From positions 248,001-312,000 of the forward strand of contig NZ_AXAL01000002.1 in NCBI RefSeq assembly GCF_000472785.1: a stretch of 64,000 nucleotides of DNA, read 5' to 3'. Position 1 is the stretch's first letter. Every line of letters begins with the position of its first letter. The DNA comes from Mesorhizobium loti CJ3sym. GTDB taxonomy: Bacteria > Pseudomonadota > Alphaproteobacteria > Rhizobiales > Rhizobiaceae. The notes under the pieces were generated by a model. That model had not been told where the DNA came from. It was given only the letters and a program-made list of their open reading frames with translations, and searched no databases. A program made the translations under genes and the position numbers. Positions 17,872 to 30,065 of the stretch are shown here, piece after piece.

Positions 17872-19326
17872 ATGAAGCTCAGAGATTTAGCCGGTATCTT
17901 GCCAGTCGAAGGAACAGCTTCCGCCGATCTGGAGGTTACCGGGATTTCGTCCGATTCCCGCCAGGTGAAACCCGGCGTTGTCTTCTTCGCGCTTGCCGGA
18001 ACCAAGGCAGACGGTTCGGCCTATGCCGCTGACGCGGCCAGGCGTGGCGCCGTTGCAATCGTGACAAGCAAAGGTAGTTCCGCTGCTGGCTTGCAGGTTC
18101 CGGTGCTGGCGGTCGATGATCCGCGCCTGGCGCTGGCGCTAAGTGCTTCCAGCTTTTTCGGCAAGCAACCTGAGATCATGGTCGCGGTGACCGGCACCAG
18201 CGGCAAGACATCTGTCGCCGCCTTCACCAGGCAGATCTGGGAGCAGGCGGGCTATGCCGCGGCTTCGATCGGCACCACCGGCGTGGTCGCGCCCGGCCGC
18301 AACGAGTACGGCTCGTTGACGACGCCCGATCCGGTCGCCTTGCACCAGCTGCTTCGGGAATTGGCGGATGCCGGCGTCACGCATGCCTCGATGGAGGCTT
18401 CCAGCCATGGGCTCGACCAGCGCCGCCTCGATGGCGTCAAGCTTGCCGCCGGCGGCTTCACCAATCTCGGCCGCGACCATATGGATTACCATCCGACGGT
18501 CGAGGATTATCACCGCGCCAAACTGCGCCTGTTCGACACGCTGCTGCCGAAAGGCGCGCCAGCCGTGATTTTCGCCGACGATCCGTGGTCGGTGCCGACG
18601 ATCAAAGCGGCGCAAGCTGCCGGGCTCAAGGTGCTGACGGTTGGCCGCCGCGGCGATTTCCTCAGGCTGAAGCGGGTCGAGCACGAACGCCATCGCCAGC
18701 GCGCCGAGGTCGACGCCGATGGCGTGCTTTACGAAATCGACCTGCCGCTGGCCGGCGATTTCCAGATTTCGAACGCGCTGGTTTCGGCGGGCCTTGCTAT
18801 TTCCACGGGAACACCTGTCGCCAAGGCCTTGGCCGCATTGGAGAAATTGAAAGGTGCGCCGGGCCGGTTGGATCTCGTCGGCACCACCGCCAGCGGCGCG
18901 CCGGTTTATGTCGACTATGCCCACAAGCCCGATGCGCTGGAGAATGTGCTGGCCTCGGTACGCCCGTTCACGACGGGCCGCGTCATGGTGGTGTTCGGCT
19001 GCGGTGGCGACCGCGACCGGGGCAAACGGCCGATCATGGGCGAGATCGCCAGCCGGCTTGCCGATGTCGTCATCGTCACCGACGACAATCCGCGCTCGGA
19101 AGTGCCCGAAACCATCCGCGCCGCCATTCTTGCCGCCGCTCCTGGCGCCATCGAGATCGGCGACCGGCGCAAGGCGATCCACGAGGCGGTCGCGATGCTT
19201 CATGCCGGCGACACGCTGATCGTCGCCGGCAAGGGCCATGAGGAAGGCCAGACGATCGGCTCGCAAACCCTGCACTTTTCCGACCACGAGGAAGTCCGCG
19301 ACGCGCTGCGGGAGCGTGCCGCATGA
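17872..19326 (+). CDS. murE: UDP-N-acetylmuramoyl-L-alanyl-D-glutamate--2,6-diaminopimelate ligase MurE
   Basis: A 484-aa Mur ligase. It has the N-terminal UDP-binding domain, the ATP loop TGTSGKTS, the central EASSHGLDQ segment, and the C-terminal DNPR motif ([10 protein letters not shown]) that marks enzymes adding meso-diaminopimelate rather than lysine. It makes the tripeptide precursor in the cytoplasm. The ATG at 17872 gives the typical [10 protein letters not shown] start; an earlier TTG in frame gives an unsupported extension. It overlaps murF by 4 bp. Confidence 0.96.
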   Translation: MKLRDLAGILPVEGTASADLEVTGISSDSRQVKPGVVFFALAGTKADGSAYAADAARRGAVAIVTSKGSSAAGLQVPVLAVDDPRLALALSASSFFGKQPEIMVAVTGTSGKTSVAAFTRQIWEQAGYAAASIGTTGVVAPGRNEYGSLTTPDPVALHQLLRELADAGVTHASMEASSHGLDQRRLDGVKLAAGGFTNLGRDHMDYHPTVEDYHRAKLRLFDTLLPKGAPAVIFADDPWSVPTIKAAQAAGLKVLTVGRRGDFLRLKRVEHERHRQRAEVDADGVLYEIDLPLAGDFQISNALVSAGLAISTGTPVAKALAALEKLKGAPGRLDLVGTTASGAPVYVDYAHKPDALENVLASVRPFTTGRVMVVFGCGGDRDRGKRPIMGEIASRLADVVIVTDDNPRSEVPETIRAAILAAAPGAIEIGDRRKAIHEAVAMLHAGDTLIVAGKGHEEGQTIGSQTLHFSDHEEVRDALRERAA

Positions 19327-20756
19327 GCTTGCTGTGGACATCCGAGGCGCTGGTTGCCGCCATGGATGGGCGGCCGCTCGGCCCTATGCCGGAAGGCATA
19401 TCGGGTATTTCGATCGACAGCCGCAGCCTGCAGCCGGGTGACGCATTCTTCGCCATCAAGGGTGAGGCGATGGACGGGCATGACTTTGCCACCGCGGCCA
19501 TCAAGGCCGGCGCCGGTGTGCTGGTGGTGGCGGAAGGCAAATTGCCGTCGCTTGGCCGGCTGACGGCGCCGATCATTGTCGTCGAGGACGTGCTGGTCGC
19601 GCTGGAAAAGCTCGGTGTCGCCGCGCGGACCCGCTCTCAGGCCAAGATCATCGCGGTGACGGGTTCCGCCGGCAAGACCACCACCAAGGAAGCGCTACGC
19701 CATGTGCTGTCGGCCGTCGGTAATGTGCATGCCTCGGCGCAGTCTTTCAACAACCAATGGGGCGTGCCGCTGACACTGGCGCGCATGCCGGATGATTGCG
19801 ACTACGCCGTGTTCGAGATCGGCATGAACCATCCCGACGAGATCCGGCCGCTGGTGAAGATGGTGCGGCCGCATGTCGCCATCGTCACCATGATCGCGGC
19901 CGCGCATCTGGGTTTCTTCCGCAATCTGGACGAGATCGCCAAGGCCAAGGCCGAGATTTTCGAAGGGCTGGAGCCCGACGGTGCGGCTGTCCTCAATCGC
20001 GACGACGCGCGTTTCAAGCTTCTCGACAAGATGGCGCATGCCGCCGGCGTCGAGCATGTCTATGGCTTCGGCGAGAATGCGCGCTCGACCTTCAAGCTTA
20101 CCAAATGCGAATTGCATGCCGACCATTCCGACATCGCCGCCAGGATCGGCGGCCATGACATGATCGCCCGTATCGGCGCTCCCGGTCGGCACATGGTGCA
20201 AAACGTGCTGGCGGTGCTGGGTGCGGCGCAACTGGTCGGCGCTGATCTCGACAAGGTAGCACTCGCGCTGGTTGATCTCTCCGCCGAACGCGGGCGCGGC
20301 AAGCGGCATATCTTGCGCCACTCCGGCGGTCCGATCACGCTGATCGACGAGAGCTACAACGCCAATCCGGCCTCGATGGGCGCCGCCATGGCGCTGCTCA
20401 ACGCGACGCCGGTGACGGGCGAGGGCCGCCGCATCGCCGTGCTCGGCGACATGCTCGAACTTGGCGATCATTCGGCCAAGCTTCATGCCGCCCTTGCCGA
20501 TCTCATCGTTGGCACCGGTACGCAGACCATCTTTCTCGGCGGCCCCGAAATGCGGGCGCTGGCCGAAGCGCTGCCGGGCGACATCAAGACGGAATATCGC
20601 GCCGGCGTCGAGGAACTGAAGCCGGTGCTGCTCGCCGCGCTGAAGCCGGGCGACGTGGTGATGATCAAATCGTCGAAGGGCATCGGTTTTGCAAAACTGG
20701 TCGATGCACTGCTGGGCAAGTTCCCGGCTCAATCAACAGCCAACAGTCAGTCGTAG
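19323..20756 (+). CDS. murF: UDP-N-acetylmuramoyl-tripeptide--D-alanyl-D-alanine ligase MurF
   Basis: A 477-aa Mur ligase that adds D-Ala-D-Ala to the tripeptide precursor. The ATP loop is [11 protein letters not shown] near residue 118, followed by [14 protein letters not shown] and the conserved [11 protein letters not shown]. The C-terminal domain holds [11 protein letters not shown]. It lies between murE, which makes its substrate, and mraY, which uses its product. The start overlaps the murE stop. The last residues are Gln/Ser-rich and not conserved. Confidence 0.95.
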   Translation: MSLLWTSEALVAAMDGRPLGPMPEGISGISIDSRSLQPGDAFFAIKGEAMDGHDFATAAIKAGAGVLVVAEGKLPSLGRLTAPIIVVEDVLVALEKLGVAARTRSQAKIIAVTGSAGKTTTKEALRHVLSAVGNVHASAQSFNNQWGVPLTLARMPDDCDYAVFEIGMNHPDEIRPLVKMVRPHVAIVTMIAAAHLGFFRNLDEIAKAKAEIFEGLEPDGAAVLNRDDARFKLLDKMAHAAGVEHVYGFGENARSTFKLTKCELHADHSDIAARIGGHDMIARIGAPGRHMVQNVLAVLGAAQLVGADLDKVALALVDLSAERGRGKRHILRHSGGPITLIDESYNANPASMGAAMALLNATPVTGEGRRIAVLGDMLELGDHSAKLHAALADLIVGTGTQTIFLGGPEMRALAEALPGDIKTEYRAGVEELKPVLLAALKPGDVVMIKSSKGIGFAKLVDALLGKFPAQSTANSQS

Positions 20757-20775
20757 GGTCGGGGGACGAAAGCGC

Positions 20776-21858
20776 ATGTTTACACTGCTGGTCGATTTCG
20801 CGGACAAGATCTCGGTCTTTAATGTCTTCCGCTACATCACCTTCCGCACCGGCGGGGCGTTGATAACCTCGGCGCTGATCGTCTTCATCTTCGGGCCGAC
20901 GATCATCAATTCGCTGAGGCTCAGGCAAGGCAAGGGCCAGCCGATCCGCGCCGACGGTCCGCAGACGCATTTCAAGAAGGCCGGCACGCCGACCATGGGC
21001 GGGTTGATGATCCTGTCGGGCATCATCGGCTCATCGCTTTTATGGGCGAACCTGTCGAGCATCTATGTCTGGGTGGTGCTGCTGGTGACTCTGGGCTTCG
21101 GCTCGATCGGCTTCTACGACGATTATCTGAAGGTGACCAAGCAGTCGCATCTCGGCTTTTCCGGCAAGGCACGGCTGGCGCTTGAATTCGTCATCGCCGG
21201 CATCGCCGCCTGGGCGATCATGCACAACGGCCAGGCGCCGTTCTCGTCGTCGCTGACATTCCCCTTCGCCAAGGAATTCATCATCAACCTCGGCTGGTTC
21301 TTCATTCCGTTCTCCTGCTTCGTCATTGTCGGGGCCGGCAACGCGGTGAACCTGACCGATGGCCTCGACGGGCTGGCGATCGTGCCGATCATGATCGCGG
21401 CCGCGTCCTTCGGCGTCATCGCCTATCTCTCCGGCAACGCGGTGTTCGCCGAATATCTGCAGATCCATTTCGTTCCCGGCACCGGCGAACTGGCTGTCGT
21501 GCTCGGCTCGGTCATCGGCGCCGGCCTCGGCTTCCTCTGGTTCAACGCGCCGCCGGCAGCGATCTTCATGGGCGACACCGGTTCGCTGGCCATGGGCGGC
21601 CTGATCGGCACCGTGGCGGTCGCCACCAAGCACGAAATCGTGCTGGTCATTGTCGGTGGCCTGTTCGTGGTCGAAATCCTGTCGGTCATCATTCAGGTCG
21701 GTTACTTCAAGATGACCGGCAAGCGGGTGTTCCTGATGGCGCCGATCCACCATCATTTCGAAAAACTCGGCTGGACCGAGAGCCAGGTGGTGATCCGCTT
21801 CTGGATCATCGCCGTCATCCTGGCGCTGGTCGGCCTGTCCACCCTGAAGCTCAGATAG
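20776..21858 (+). CDS. mraY: Phospho-N-acetylmuramoyl-pentapeptide-transferase MraY
   Basis: A 360-aa polytopic inner-membrane enzyme with about ten transmembrane helices. It transfers phospho-MurNAc-pentapeptide to undecaprenyl phosphate, forming lipid I. The signatures are [14 protein letters not shown], the Asp-rich [20 protein letters not shown] and [13 protein letters not shown]. The ATG at 20776 is chosen with GGGGGACG upstream; an earlier in-frame start lies inside murF. murD begins 10 bp after its stop. Confidence 0.96.
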   Translation: MFTLLVDFADKISVFNVFRYITFRTGGALITSALIVFIFGPTIINSLRLRQGKGQPIRADGPQTHFKKAGTPTMGGLMILSGIIGSSLLWANLSSIYVWVVLLVTLGFGSIGFYDDYLKVTKQSHLGFSGKARLALEFVIAGIAAWAIMHNGQAPFSSSLTFPFAKEFIINLGWFFIPFSCFVIVGAGNAVNLTDGLDGLAIVPIMIAAASFGVIAYLSGNAVFAEYLQIHFVPGTGELAVVLGSVIGAGLGFLWFNAPPAAIFMGDTGSLAMGGLIGTVAVATKHEIVLVIVGGLFVVEILSVIIQVGYFKMTGKRVFLMAPIHHHFEKLGWTESQVVIRFWIIAVILALVGLSTLKLR

Positions 21859-21867
21859 GAAACCTCC

Positions 21868-23268
21868 TTGATTCCCGCCGCATCCTTCGCAGGCAAGCAC
21901 GTTTCGCTCTTCGGGCTCGGTGGCTCGGGGATCGCGACTGCGCGGGCATTGATCGAGGGTGGGGCTGAGGTGCTGGCCTGGGACGATAATCCCGACAGCG
22001 TCGCCAAGGCGGCCGCCACCGGCATCGCCACCGCCGATCTGCGCGGCGCCGACTGGGCAAAATTCTCGGCCTTCGTGCTGTCGCCCGGCGTGCCGCTGAC
22101 GCATCCCAAGCCGCACTGGACGGTGGAACTGGCGCGTGGCGCCGGCGTCGAGGTGATTGGCGACATCGAACTGTTCTGCCGCGAACGGACGCTCAGCGCG
22201 CCGACAGCTCCCTTCATCGGGATAACCGGCACCAACGGCAAGTCGACGACCACGGCGCTGACGGCGCATATCCTCAAATCGGCCGGCCGCGACACCCAGA
22301 TGGGCGGCAATATCGGCCGCGCGGTGATGACGCTCGATCCGCCGAAGCCCGATCGCCATTATGTCGTCGAATGCTCGTCCTACCAGATCGACCTTGCGCC
22401 CTCGATCAACCCAACGGCCGGCATCCTGCTCAACCTGACGCCCGACCATCTCGACCGCCACGGCACCATGCAGCACTACGCCTCGATCAAGGAGCGGCTG
22501 GTCGCGGGCAGCGAGACGGCGATCATCGGCATCGACGATTCCTGGTGCGCGCAGATCGCCGAGCGGCTGGAGCGGGCAGGGCGGCAGGTCATCCGCGTTT
22601 CCAAACGGCTGCCGCTGACCGACGGCTATTTCGCCGATGGCAGCAATCTGATGGAAGCCGTGCACGGCCGCTACAGCCGGGTCGCCTTCCTTGAAGGCAT
22701 CGGCTCGCTGCGCGGCCAGCACAATGCACAGAACGCGCTTGCCGCGGTCACGGCCTGCCTGAGGGTCGGGCTCGACCTCGGCGAGATCCAGTCGGGGCTG
22801 GAAAGCTTCCCCGGCCTCGCGCATCGCATGGAGCAGGTCGGCCGCAAGGACCATGTGCTGTTCGTCAACGATTCGAAGGCGACCAATGCCGATGCGGCGG
22901 CACCCGCGCTGTCGAGCTTCAACCGCATCTACTGGATCGCCGGTGGCTTGCCCAAGGAAGGCGGCATCGAGCCGCTGCGCGGCTTCTTCCCGCGCATCGC
23001 CAAGGCCTATCTGATCGGCGAGGCGGCGCCCGCCTTTTCGGCGACGCTGGGCGAGGCGGTGCCTTACGAGATCTCGGGCACGCTGGCCGCTGCGGTCGAG
23101 CATGCGGCGCATGACGCGGCCAAGGACGATAGCGGCGAGGTGGTGGTGCTGCTGTCGCCGGCCTGCGCCAGTTTCGACCAGTTCAAGAATTTCGAAGTTC
23201 GCGGCGAAGCCTTCAGGCAAGCTGCGAATGCTATCGAGGGTGTGAAACCCATCGGAGGGGCACGATAA
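21868..23268 (+). CDS. murD: UDP-N-acetylmuramoyl-L-alanine--D-glutamate ligase MurD
   Basis: A 466-aa Mur ligase that adds D-glutamate to UDP-MurNAc-L-Ala. The N-terminal Rossmann-like domain has [12 protein letters not shown], the ATP loop is [11 protein letters not shown], and the C-terminal domain holds [10 protein letters not shown] and [19 protein letters not shown]. It starts with TTG at 21868, preceded by AGGAA; no ATG lies nearby. Its TAA stop overlaps the ftsW start (TAATG). Confidence 0.94.
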   Translation: MIPAASFAGKHVSLFGLGGSGIATARALIEGGAEVLAWDDNPDSVAKAAATGIATADLRGADWAKFSAFVLSPGVPLTHPKPHWTVELARGAGVEVIGDIELFCRERTLSAPTAPFIGITGTNGKSTTTALTAHILKSAGRDTQMGGNIGRAVMTLDPPKPDRHYVVECSSYQIDLAPSINPTAGILLNLTPDHLDRHGTMQHYASIKERLVAGSETAIIGIDDSWCAQIAERLERAGRQVIRVSKRLPLTDGYFADGSNLMEAVHGRYSRVAFLEGIGSLRGQHNAQNALAAVTACLRVGLDLGEIQSGLESFPGLAHRMEQVGRKDHVLFVNDSKATNADAAAPALSSFNRIYWIAGGLPKEGGIEPLRGFFPRIAKAYLIGEAAPAFSATLGEAVPYEISGTLAAAVEHAAHDAAKDDSGEVVVLLSPACASFDQFKNFEVRGEAFRQAANAIEGVKPIGGAR

Positions 23269-24419
23269 TGCAGAGCCGTCTCGACAAAAGTCCGGTTGCA
23301 ACCTGGTGGTGGACGATCGATCGCTGGTTCCTGGCGGCGTTCCTGTCGCTGATGGGGCTCGGCATCATCTTGTCCTTCGCCGCCAGCCCGGCGGTGGCCG
23401 AGCGCATCGGCCTCGACAGTTTCCACTTCGCCACCAGGCAGATCATCTTCACCGTGCCGGCGCTCGGCGTCATGCTGGCCGTGTCCTTCCTCGATTCCAG
23501 GCAGATCCGGCGCATGTCGCTGATCATGCTGTGCCTGATGCTGGTGCTGATGGTGGCGGTGCTCTACATCGGCGTCGAGGTGAAGGGTGCGCGGCGCTGG
23601 GTATCGCTTGCCGGCCTGTCGATCCAGCCTTCGGAATTCCTGAAGCCGGCCTTTGTCATCATGTGTGCCTGGCTGTTTGCCGAGCACAAGCGCCAGCCCG
23701 ATATTCCGGGCAATCTGTTCGCCATGCTGCTCCTGGTGCTGGTCGTGTCGCTGCTGGTGGCGCAGCCGGACCTCGGCCAGACCATGCTGACGACCGGCAC
23801 CTGGGGCATCATGTTCTTCATGGCGGGGCTGCCCTGGCTGTGGATCATCGTGCTGGGCGCCGCCGGCGTCGGCGGTGTCTTCGCCGCCTATACGGTGTTC
23901 CCGCACGTGGCCTTGCGCATTGACAAGTTCCTCACCGGCGAAGGCGACACGTTCCAGGTCGACATGGGGCGCGACGCGCTGATCAATGGCGGCTGGTTCG
24001 GCGTCGGGCCGGGCGAGGGCACGGTCAAGCGGGTCATCCCGGACAGCCATGCCGACTTCGTGTTCTCGGTCGCGGGCGAGGAGTTCGGGCTGATCATGTG
24101 CTTCTTCATCATGTCGATCTTCGCCTTCATCGTGCTGCGCGGCCTCAATTCGGCGCTGAAGGAGCATGACGATTTCACCCGCTATGCGGTTGGCGGCCTC
24201 GTCACCGTGTTCGGCCTGCAGGCCGTCATCAATATGTGCGTCAACCTGCAACTGGTGCCGGCCAAGGGCATGACGCTGCCCTTTATCTCCTATGGCGGCT
24301 CCTCGCAGATCGCCATTGCCATCTCGATGGGCATGGTGCTGGCGCTGACGCGCAAGCGGCCGGAAAAGCGCAAGCAGATGGGCTTCACGCTGCCGCAGCG
24401 CGCCATGCCGGCGGAGTGA
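23268..24419 (+). CDS. ftsW: Peptidoglycan glycosyltransferase FtsW
   Basis: A 383-aa SEDS-family protein with about ten transmembrane helices. It polymerises lipid II at the septum in partnership with FtsI. Family motifs are [33 protein letters not shown] and the C-terminal [13 protein letters not shown]. It begins on the last base of the murD stop codon and ends 1 bp before murG. Confidence 0.95.
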   Translation: MQSRLDKSPVATWWWTIDRWFLAAFLSLMGLGIILSFAASPAVAERIGLDSFHFATRQIIFTVPALGVMLAVSFLDSRQIRRMSLIMLCLMLVLMVAVLYIGVEVKGARRWVSLAGLSIQPSEFLKPAFVIMCAWLFAEHKRQPDIPGNLFAMLLLVLVVSLLVAQPDLGQTMLTTGTWGIMFFMAGLPWLWIIVLGAAGVGGVFAAYTVFPHVALRIDKFLTGEGDTFQVDMGRDALINGGWFGVGPGEGTVKRVIPDSHADFVFSVAGEEFGLIMCFFIMSIFAFIVLRGLNSALKEHDDFTRYAVGGLVTVFGLQAVINMCVNLQLVPAKGMTLPFISYGGSSQIAIAISMGMVLALTRKRPEKRKQMGFTLPQRAMPAE

Positions 24420-24420
24420 C

Positions 24421-25548
24421 ATGGCGAGGGGTGTCATCCTTCTCGCGGCGGGCGGAACCGGCGGACATCTGTTTCCGGCCGAGGCGCTGGCGCATGAGCT
24501 GATCGAGCGCGGCTGGGCGGTGCATCTGGCCACCGACGACCGCGCCGAGCGGTTTGCCGGTCACTTTCCGGCTGCCGCCATCCATCCGATCCAGTCGGCG
24601 ACGATGGGCTCGAAAAATCCAATTGCCGTGCTTGGCGCCTTCTGGAAGATCTGGCGCGGCGTGCGCCAGGCCTCCGCCATCATTGGCCGGATCAAGCCGG
24701 ATGCGGTGGTCGGCTTCGGCGGCTATCCGACCTTGCCGCCGCTCTACGCGGCGACGCGGCGCAAGGTGCCGACGCTGATCCATGAGCAGAACGCGGTGAT
24801 GGGGCGCGCCAACCGGGCGCTGGCCGGCCGTGTCGATGCCATTGCCGGCGGCTTCCTGCCGCAGGATACGAGTGCCACCGGTGAAAAGACGGTAACGACA
24901 GGCAATCCAGTTCGGCCTGCGGTGCTGGAAGCGGCCAAGACGCCCTATGCAGCATCGAGTGGAGAAGATCCGTTCCGCCTGCTGGTGTTCGGCGGCAGCC
25001 AGGGCGCCCAATTCTTTTCCGATGCCGTGCCGGGCGCCATAGCGCTGCTTTCTGATGCGCAACGCAAGCGGCTGGTCATTACCCAACAAGCGCGCGCGGA
25101 TGACGTGGCGCGGGTGAAGGCGGCCTATGCCGCCCTTGGCGTCGCCGTCGAGGTCTCGCCTTTCTTCACCGACATGGCGGCGCGAATCGCTGCGGCACAT
25201 CTGGTGATCTCGCGCTCCGGCGCCTCGACGGTCTCGGAGATCGCCGTCATCGGTCGGCCGGCGCTGCTGGTGCCCTATCCCTATGCGCTCGACCACGACC
25301 AGGCGGCGAACGCGGCAGCCCTTGCCGCAGCCGGCGGCGGCGAAGTGCATCCGCAATCCTCGCTGTCGCCGGAGAGCATCGCTGGCCTCATTGGCGGGCT
25401 GATGGACAATCCCGAGCGGCTGGCAGCAATGGCGGCGGGCGCAAAATCGGCCGGCAGGCCGGACGCGGCACGGTTGCTCGCCGATCTCACAGAGGCTATT
25501 GCGTCCAAAAAAACCGTTTCGGATTTCAGGAAGGGGACGCAAGCATGA
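24421..25548 (+). CDS. murG: UDP-GlcNAc:lipid I N-acetylglucosaminyltransferase MurG
   Basis: A 375-aa GT-B glycosyltransferase, peripheral on the inner membrane, that converts lipid I to lipid II. It has the Gly-rich N-terminal loop [39 protein letters not shown] and the UDP-GlcNAc-binding [23 protein letters not shown] region. It overlaps murC by 4 bp. The length is normal and no active residue looks altered. Confidence 0.96.
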   Translation: MARGVILLAAGGTGGHLFPAEALAHELIERGWAVHLATDDRAERFAGHFPAAAIHPIQSATMGSKNPIAVLGAFWKIWRGVRQASAIIGRIKPDAVVGFGGYPTLPPLYAATRRKVPTLIHEQNAVMGRANRALAGRVDAIAGGFLPQDTSATGEKTVTTGNPVRPAVLEAAKTPYAASSGEDPFRLLVFGGSQGAQFFSDAVPGAIALLSDAQRKRLVITQQARADDVARVKAAYAALGVAVEVSPFFTDMAARIAAAHLVISRSGASTVSEIAVIGRPALLVPYPYALDHDQAANAAALAAAGGGEVHPQSSLSPESIAGLIGGLMDNPERLAAMAAGAKSAGRPDAARLLADLTEAIASKKTVSDFRKGTQA

Positions 25549-26945
25549 AGATGCCGCAGACCATCGGCCTCGTGCATTTCATCGGCATTGGCGGCATCGG
25601 CATGAGCGGCATTGCCGAGGTGCTGCACAATCTCGGCTACAAGGTGCAAGGCTCCGACCAGGCCGACAGCGCAAATGTGCAGCGGCTGCGCGAAAAGGGC
25701 ATCGAATGCTTCGTTGGCCACAAGGCTGAAAATCTCGGCGCTGCCGAGGTCGTGGTCGTCTCGACGGCGATCAAGAAATCCAACCCGGAGCTGAAGGCCG
25801 CGCGCGAGAAGCTGCTGCCGATCGTGCGGCGCGCAGAGATGCTGGCTGAGCTGATGCGTTTCCGCCAGGCTGTGGCGATCGGCGGCACGCATGGCAAGAC
25901 GACGACGACCTCGATGGTGGCGACGCTGCTCGACGCCGGCGGGCTCGATCCGACCGTCATCAATGGCGGCATCATCAATGCCTACGGCACCAATGCCCGC
26001 ATGGGCGACGGCGAATGGATGGTGGTCGAAGCCGACGAGAGCGACGGCACCTTCCTGAAGCTGCCGGCCGAGATCGCCGTGGTCACCAACATCGATCCCG
26101 AGCATCTCGACCATTATGGCAGCTTCGACAAGGTGCGCGAGGCATTCCGCCAGTTCGTCGAGAACGTGCCGTTCTATGGCTTCGGCGTGATGTGCACCGA
26201 TCATCCGGAAGTGCAGGCGCTGGTCAGCCGCATCGAGGACCGCCGTGTCATCACCTATGGCGAGAACGCGCAGGCCGATGTGCGCTTCACCAACCACCGC
26301 ATGGCGGGTGCGACATCCGAATTCGACGTGGTGATCCGCGACCGTAAGACCGGCATCCAGAAAACGATATCGGACCTGCGTCTGCCGATGCCTGGCCGCC
26401 ACAATGTCTCCAACGCTACCGCCGCGATCGCGGTCGCGCATGAGCTCGGCCTGTCCGCCGAAGCGATCAAGAAGGGCCTGTCGTCCTTCGCTGGCGTCAA
26501 GCGCCGCTTCACCCACACAGGTTCGTGGAACGGCGTCGATGTGTTCGATGATTATGGCCACCATCCGGTCGAGATCTCGGCGGTGCTGAAGGCGGCGCGC
26601 AGTGCCACCAAGGGCCGCGTGATCGCCATTGCCCAGCCGCACCGTTTCACCCGGCTCCATGATCTGTTCAACGAGTTCTCCGCCTGCTTCAACGACGCCG
26701 ACACGGTGATGGTGGCGCCGGTGTACGCTGCCGGCGAAGACCCGATCGACGGTGTCACCTCAGACGAACTGGTGTCGCGCATCCGCGCCGGCGGCCATCG
26801 CGATGCGCGCTACATCGAAGGCCCCGTGGCAATTGCACCGATCATTCGCGATCTGGCCAAGCCCGGCGATTTCGTCGTCTTCCTCGGCGCCGGCAACATC
26901 ACCCAATGGGCCTATGCTCTGCCCAACGAGCTTGCCGCCTCATGA
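25545..26945 (+). CDS. murC: UDP-N-acetylmuramate--L-alanine ligase MurC
   Basis: A 466-aa Mur ligase that adds L-alanine to UDP-MurNAc, the first amino acid of the stem peptide. Motifs are [15 protein letters not shown] in the N-terminal domain, the ATP loop [20 protein letters not shown], and the C-terminal [12 protein letters not shown] and QPHRFTR. It is coupled at both ends: its start overlaps murG and its stop region overlaps the murB start. Confidence 0.96.
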   Translation: MKMPQTIGLVHFIGIGGIGMSGIAEVLHNLGYKVQGSDQADSANVQRLREKGIECFVGHKAENLGAAEVVVVSTAIKKSNPELKAAREKLLPIVRRAEMLAELMRFRQAVAIGGTHGKTTTTSMVATLLDAGGLDPTVINGGIINAYGTNARMGDGEWMVVEADESDGTFLKLPAEIAVVTNIDPEHLDHYGSFDKVREAFRQFVENVPFYGFGVMCTDHPEVQALVSRIEDRRVITYGENAQADVRFTNHRMAGATSEFDVVIRDRKTGIQKTISDLRLPMPGRHNVSNATAAIAVAHELGLSAEAIKKGLSSFAGVKRRFTHTGSWNGVDVFDDYGHHPVEISAVLKAARSATKGRVIAIAQPHRFTRLHDLFNEFSACFNDADTVMVAPVYAAGEDPIDGVTSDELVSRIRAGGHRDARYIEGPVAIAPIIRDLAKPGDFVVFLGAGNITQWAYALPNELAAS

Positions 26946-27907
26946 TGCACGGCCAGGCCCTGATCGACAAACTCGGCGACCGGCTGGCCGGCTTGCGCGG
27001 CCGTCTCACGCCGAATGCCGAGATGGACAAGATCACCTGGTTCCGTGCCGGTGGCCTGGCTGAAGCCCTGTTCCAGCCGGCGGACGAGGAGGACCTCGCC
27101 GCCTTCCTGCGTGCGGTGCCCGAAGAGATCCCGCTGACGATCGTCGGCGTCGGTTCGAACCTTCTGGTCCGCGACGGCGGTATTCCGGGTTTTGTTATCC
27201 GGCTTTCGGCCAAGGGCTTTGGCGAGGCTGAAGTCGTTTCGCCGATCAGGATCAAGGCGGGTGCCGCGACGCCCGACAAGCGTGTCGCGGCTCTGGCGCT
27301 GGAAGCCGGCATTGGCGGCTTCCATTTCTACCACGGCATTCCTGGCGCCATCGGTGGTGCGCTCAGGATGAACGCCGGCGCCAATGGCGTCGAGACGCGC
27401 GAGCGCGTCGTCGAGGTGCGTGCACTCGACCGCCAGGGCAATGTCCACACGTTGAGCAATGCCGAGATGGGCTATGCCTATCGTTATTCGGCCGCACCAG
27501 CCGGACTGATCTTTACCTCCGCCGTGTTCGAAGGCTTTGCCGAGGACAAGGCCACGATCAAGGCGGCGATGGATGCGGTGCAGAACCACCGCGAGACCGT
27601 GCAGCCGATCCGCGAGAAGACCGGCGGTTCGACTTTCAAGAATCCGGAAGGCACGTCGGCCTGGAAGGAGATCGACAAGGCGGGCTGCCGTGGCCTGATG
27701 ATCGGCGGTGCGCAGATGTCGCCGATGCATTGCAACTTCATGATCAACACCGGAACGGCGACCGGTTACGACCTCGAATATCTCGGCGAGACGGTGCGCG
27801 CCCGCGTGCTCGAACATTCCGGCATCCGGCTGCACTGGGAGATCAAGCGCATCGGCAATTTCCGGCCCGGCCATGCCGTCCAGGAGTTTCTCGGCCAGTT
27901 GCTGTAG
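26942..27907 (+). CDS. murB: UDP-N-acetylenolpyruvoylglucosamine reductase MurB
   Basis: A 321-aa FAD- and NADPH-dependent reductase that makes UDP-MurNAc. Features are [15 protein letters not shown], the FAD-binding [16 protein letters not shown], the [17 protein letters not shown] segment and the C-terminal GSTFKNPEG with the catalytic Ser. Two ATGs (26942 and 26945) adjoin the murC stop, and either may be used. It is the last gene of the tightly packed mur block; a 302-bp gap follows. Confidence 0.95.
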   Translation: MMHGQALIDKLGDRLAGLRGRLTPNAEMDKITWFRAGGLAEALFQPADEEDLAAFLRAVPEEIPLTIVGVGSNLLVRDGGIPGFVIRLSAKGFGEAEVVSPIRIKAGAATPDKRVAALALEAGIGGFHFYHGIPGAIGGALRMNAGANGVETRERVVEVRALDRQGNVHTLSNAEMGYAYRYSAAPAGLIFTSAVFEGFAEDKATIKAAMDAVQNHRETVQPIREKTGGSTFKNPEGTSAWKEIDKAGCRGLMIGGAQMSPMHCNFMINTGTATGYDLEYLGETVRARVLEHSGIRLHWEIKRIGNFRPGHAVQEFLGQLL

Positions 27908-28209
27908 CGTCTGATGAAGTTCATGTAACGCATGAACTTCAACGCGCTCGCAAAACGCGCGAAACCGTTGCTCCAAAGACTCAGCCGAGCGGTTTTCGCA
28001 GCCATTTTCTCACAAAGTGAATCTCTCGGAATCATAAGCACTTGCCAGTGAATCAACTCTCTGATTCTCTGCCCTAAAGCGTTTCCTGATTTGAGTCGTT
28101 CGACGCGTTACCCGCGTTTTCCGTCTGGGGGGCAACCTGCCGGGAGACTCGGACTCAATGTTGCGGAAAATCTTGGTTTTTGGTCTGCCGTGAGAGGGGA
28201 TGACGGGGA
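27908..28209 (+). other. 302-bp gap inside the dcw cluster with a perfect hairpin
   Basis: No gene is supported here. An 11-bp perfect inverted repeat, TGAAGTTCATG at 27915-27925 and CATGAACTTCA at 27931-27941, encloses a TAACG loop. It has no T run, so it is not a classical terminator. A second, looser pairing of GCGAAACCG with CGGTTTTCGC lies near 27959-28002. The region may hold an internal promoter for ddl-ftsQAZ or an RNA processing or stability element. Confidence 0.6.
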
Positions 28210-29136
28210 ATGAAAAGCAAGCATGTGGCCGTCCTGCTGGGTGGTTTCTCGTCCGAGCGGCCCGTGTCCTTGTCTTCCGGAAAGGCTTGTGCCGATGCGC
28301 TTGAGCAGGAAGGCTACGAGGTCACCCGAGTCGATGTCGGTCGCGACGTCGGCTCCGTGCTTGCCGCACTCAAGCCGGATGTCGCCTTCAATGCGCTGCA
28401 TGGCCCTTTCGGCGAGGACGGCACCATCCAGGGCATCCTCGAATATCTCGGCGTCCCCTATACCCATTCCGGCGTGCTCGCCTCGGCGCTTGCCATGAAC
28501 AAGGAACAGGCGAAGAAGATCGTCAAATCGGTCGGTGTTCCCGTTGCCGAATCAAAAGTGACCAATCGCTTCGCCATCCAGAACAAGCACCCGATGAAGC
28601 CGCCTTATGTGATCAAGCCGGTCAATGAGGGGTCGAGCTTTGGTGTCGTCATCGTCTCGGAGGGGCAGTCGCATCCGCCCCAGGTCGTCGGGTCGTCCGA
28701 GTGGAAATATGGCGATACCGTCATGGTCGAGCGCTACATCCATGGGCGCGAATTGACCTGCGCTGTCATGGGCGATGTGGCGCTGGGCGTCTGCGAGATC
28801 ATCCCGACGGGCCATTCCTTCTACGATTACGATTCAAAATATGTCGCGGGCGGATCAAAACACGAATGCCCCGCAAAAGTTTCATCAAATATTTACCAAA
28901 AAATACAGACACTGGCGCTCAAGGCTCATCAAGCTGTCGGCTGTCGGGGCGTTTCCCGGTCGGACTTCCGTTATGACGATCGTCACTCCGAAAATGGCGA
29001 GGTTGTATGGCTCGAGGTCAATACCCAACCGGGTATGACGCCGACGTCTCTGGTGCCTGAAATCGCTGCCCATTCCGGGCATTCGTTTGGTGAATTGTTG
29101 AGTTGGATGGTGGAGGACGCTTCGTGTCTGCGTTGA
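28210..29136 (+). CDS. ddl: D-alanine--D-alanine ligase
   Basis: A 308-aa ATP-grasp enzyme that makes the D-Ala-D-Ala dipeptide used by MurF. Features are [17 protein letters not shown] at the N terminus, [28 protein letters not shown], the ATP-grasp [14 protein letters not shown], and the metal-binding C-terminal [20 protein letters not shown]. An ATG at 28210 is preceded by GGGG. The 3' end overlaps ftsQ by 13 bp. A stretch near 28850-28910 is noticeably richer in A/T codons than its surroundings. Confidence 0.95.
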   Translation: MKSKHVAVLLGGFSSERPVSLSSGKACADALEQEGYEVTRVDVGRDVGSVLAALKPDVAFNALHGPFGEDGTIQGILEYLGVPYTHSGVLASALAMNKEQAKKIVKSVGVPVAESKVTNRFAIQNKHPMKPPYVIKPVNEGSSFGVVIVSEGQSHPPQVVGSSEWKYGDTVMVERYIHGRELTCAVMGDVALGVCEIIPTGHSFYDYDSKYVAGGSKHECPAKVSSNIYQKIQTLALKAHQAVGCRGVSRSDFRYDDRHSENGEVVWLEVNTQPGMTPTSLVPEIAAHSGHSFGELLSWMVEDASCLR

Positions 29137-30065
29137 AATGGGGACAAGGCAAGGGGAAGGGCGCGGCCGTGCCGTCGCTGTTCGGCCTGTCATTGTCGTT
29201 TGACCATTTCGTGCTGCCGCGCGTGCTTCGCCGCCCGGTGCGCATCCTGGCGCGCCTGGGCGATGGCGACTTCGAGGCGCCGCGCTTCTCCGCTGCGATC
29301 ATGTCGGCGGTGCTGCTTGCTTCGAGCGGCGCCTATGGTGCCTATCTCGGTGGTCATGCCGACGGCATCGTCCAGAGCATCACCGCCCGCACAGGTTTTG
29401 CCGTTGATCAGGTCAAGGTGGTCGGCAACCGGCAGACCTCCGAGATCGACATTCTCGACAGGCTCGAGCTCGACGGTTGGACGTCGCTGATCGGCTTCGA
29501 CGCCGAGGCCGCGCGCGAGCGCATCTCCGGCCTGCCGTGGATCGAGGTGGCGGCGGTGCGCAAGGTCTATCCGCACACGCTGGAAGTGCGCGTCGAGGAG
29601 CGTGACGCCTTCGCGCTCTGGCAGCAGGGCAATGATCTCTCGGTCATCGAGAAGAATGGCGCCGTCATCGCGCCGTTCTCGGGTGGCAAGCAGGTGCTCT
29701 TGCCGCTGCTGATCGGCGACGGCGCGCCGGCCAAGGCGCCGGACTTCCTAGCCAAGATCGAAAAATATCCTGATCTCGCGAGCCGGGTCAAAGGCTATAT
29801 CCGCGTTGGCGATCGGCGCTGGGACCTGAAGCTGGACAACGGCATCACCGTCAAGCTGCCCGAGGACGACGAGGACCAGGCGCTGGCCGAACTCGTCAAG
29901 ATGGACAAGGACAAGGGGCTGCTGTCGCGCGATATCGTCGCTGTCGACATGCGCCTGACAGACCGGCTGGTCGTGGAACTGACGCCCGAGGCGGCGACGC
30001 AGCGCGAGGCCGCCCTCAACGAGAAACCGAAGACCCTCAAGCGCAAGCCGGAGACGAAGATATGA
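29124..30065 (+). CDS. ftsQ: Cell division protein FtsQ
   Basis: A 313-aa bitopic protein. A cytoplasmic N terminus is followed by a transmembrane helix ([21 protein letters not shown]) and a POTRA domain ([23 protein letters not shown]), then the FtsQ beta domain. It recruits FtsL/FtsB and later divisome proteins. The GTG at 29124 is chosen because GGAGG lies 8 bp upstream; this makes it overlap the end of ddl. The Lys-rich C-terminal tail is not conserved. It overlaps ftsA by 4 bp. Confidence 0.92.
   Translation: MSALKWGQGKGKGAAVPSLFGLSLSFDHFVLPRVLRRPVRILARLGDGDFEAPRFSAAIMSAVLLASSGAYGAYLGGHADGIVQSITARTGFAVDQVKVVGNRQTSEIDILDRLELDGWTSLIGFDAEAARERISGLPWIEVAAVRKVYPHTLEVRVEERDAFALWQQGNDLSVIEKNGAVIAPFSGGKQVLLPLLIGDGAPAKAPDFLAKIEKYPDLASRVKGYIRVGDRRWDLKLDNGITVKLPEDDEDQALAELVKMDKDKGLLSRDIVAVDMRLTDRLVVELTPEAATQREAALNEKPKTLKRKPETKI

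Noticed and set aside
21040..23301. A 753-aa open frame on the minus strand opposite mraY and murD
   Set aside because: Its length comes from GC-rich codon bias of the opposite strand. No domain or signal is visible and it has no ribosome site.
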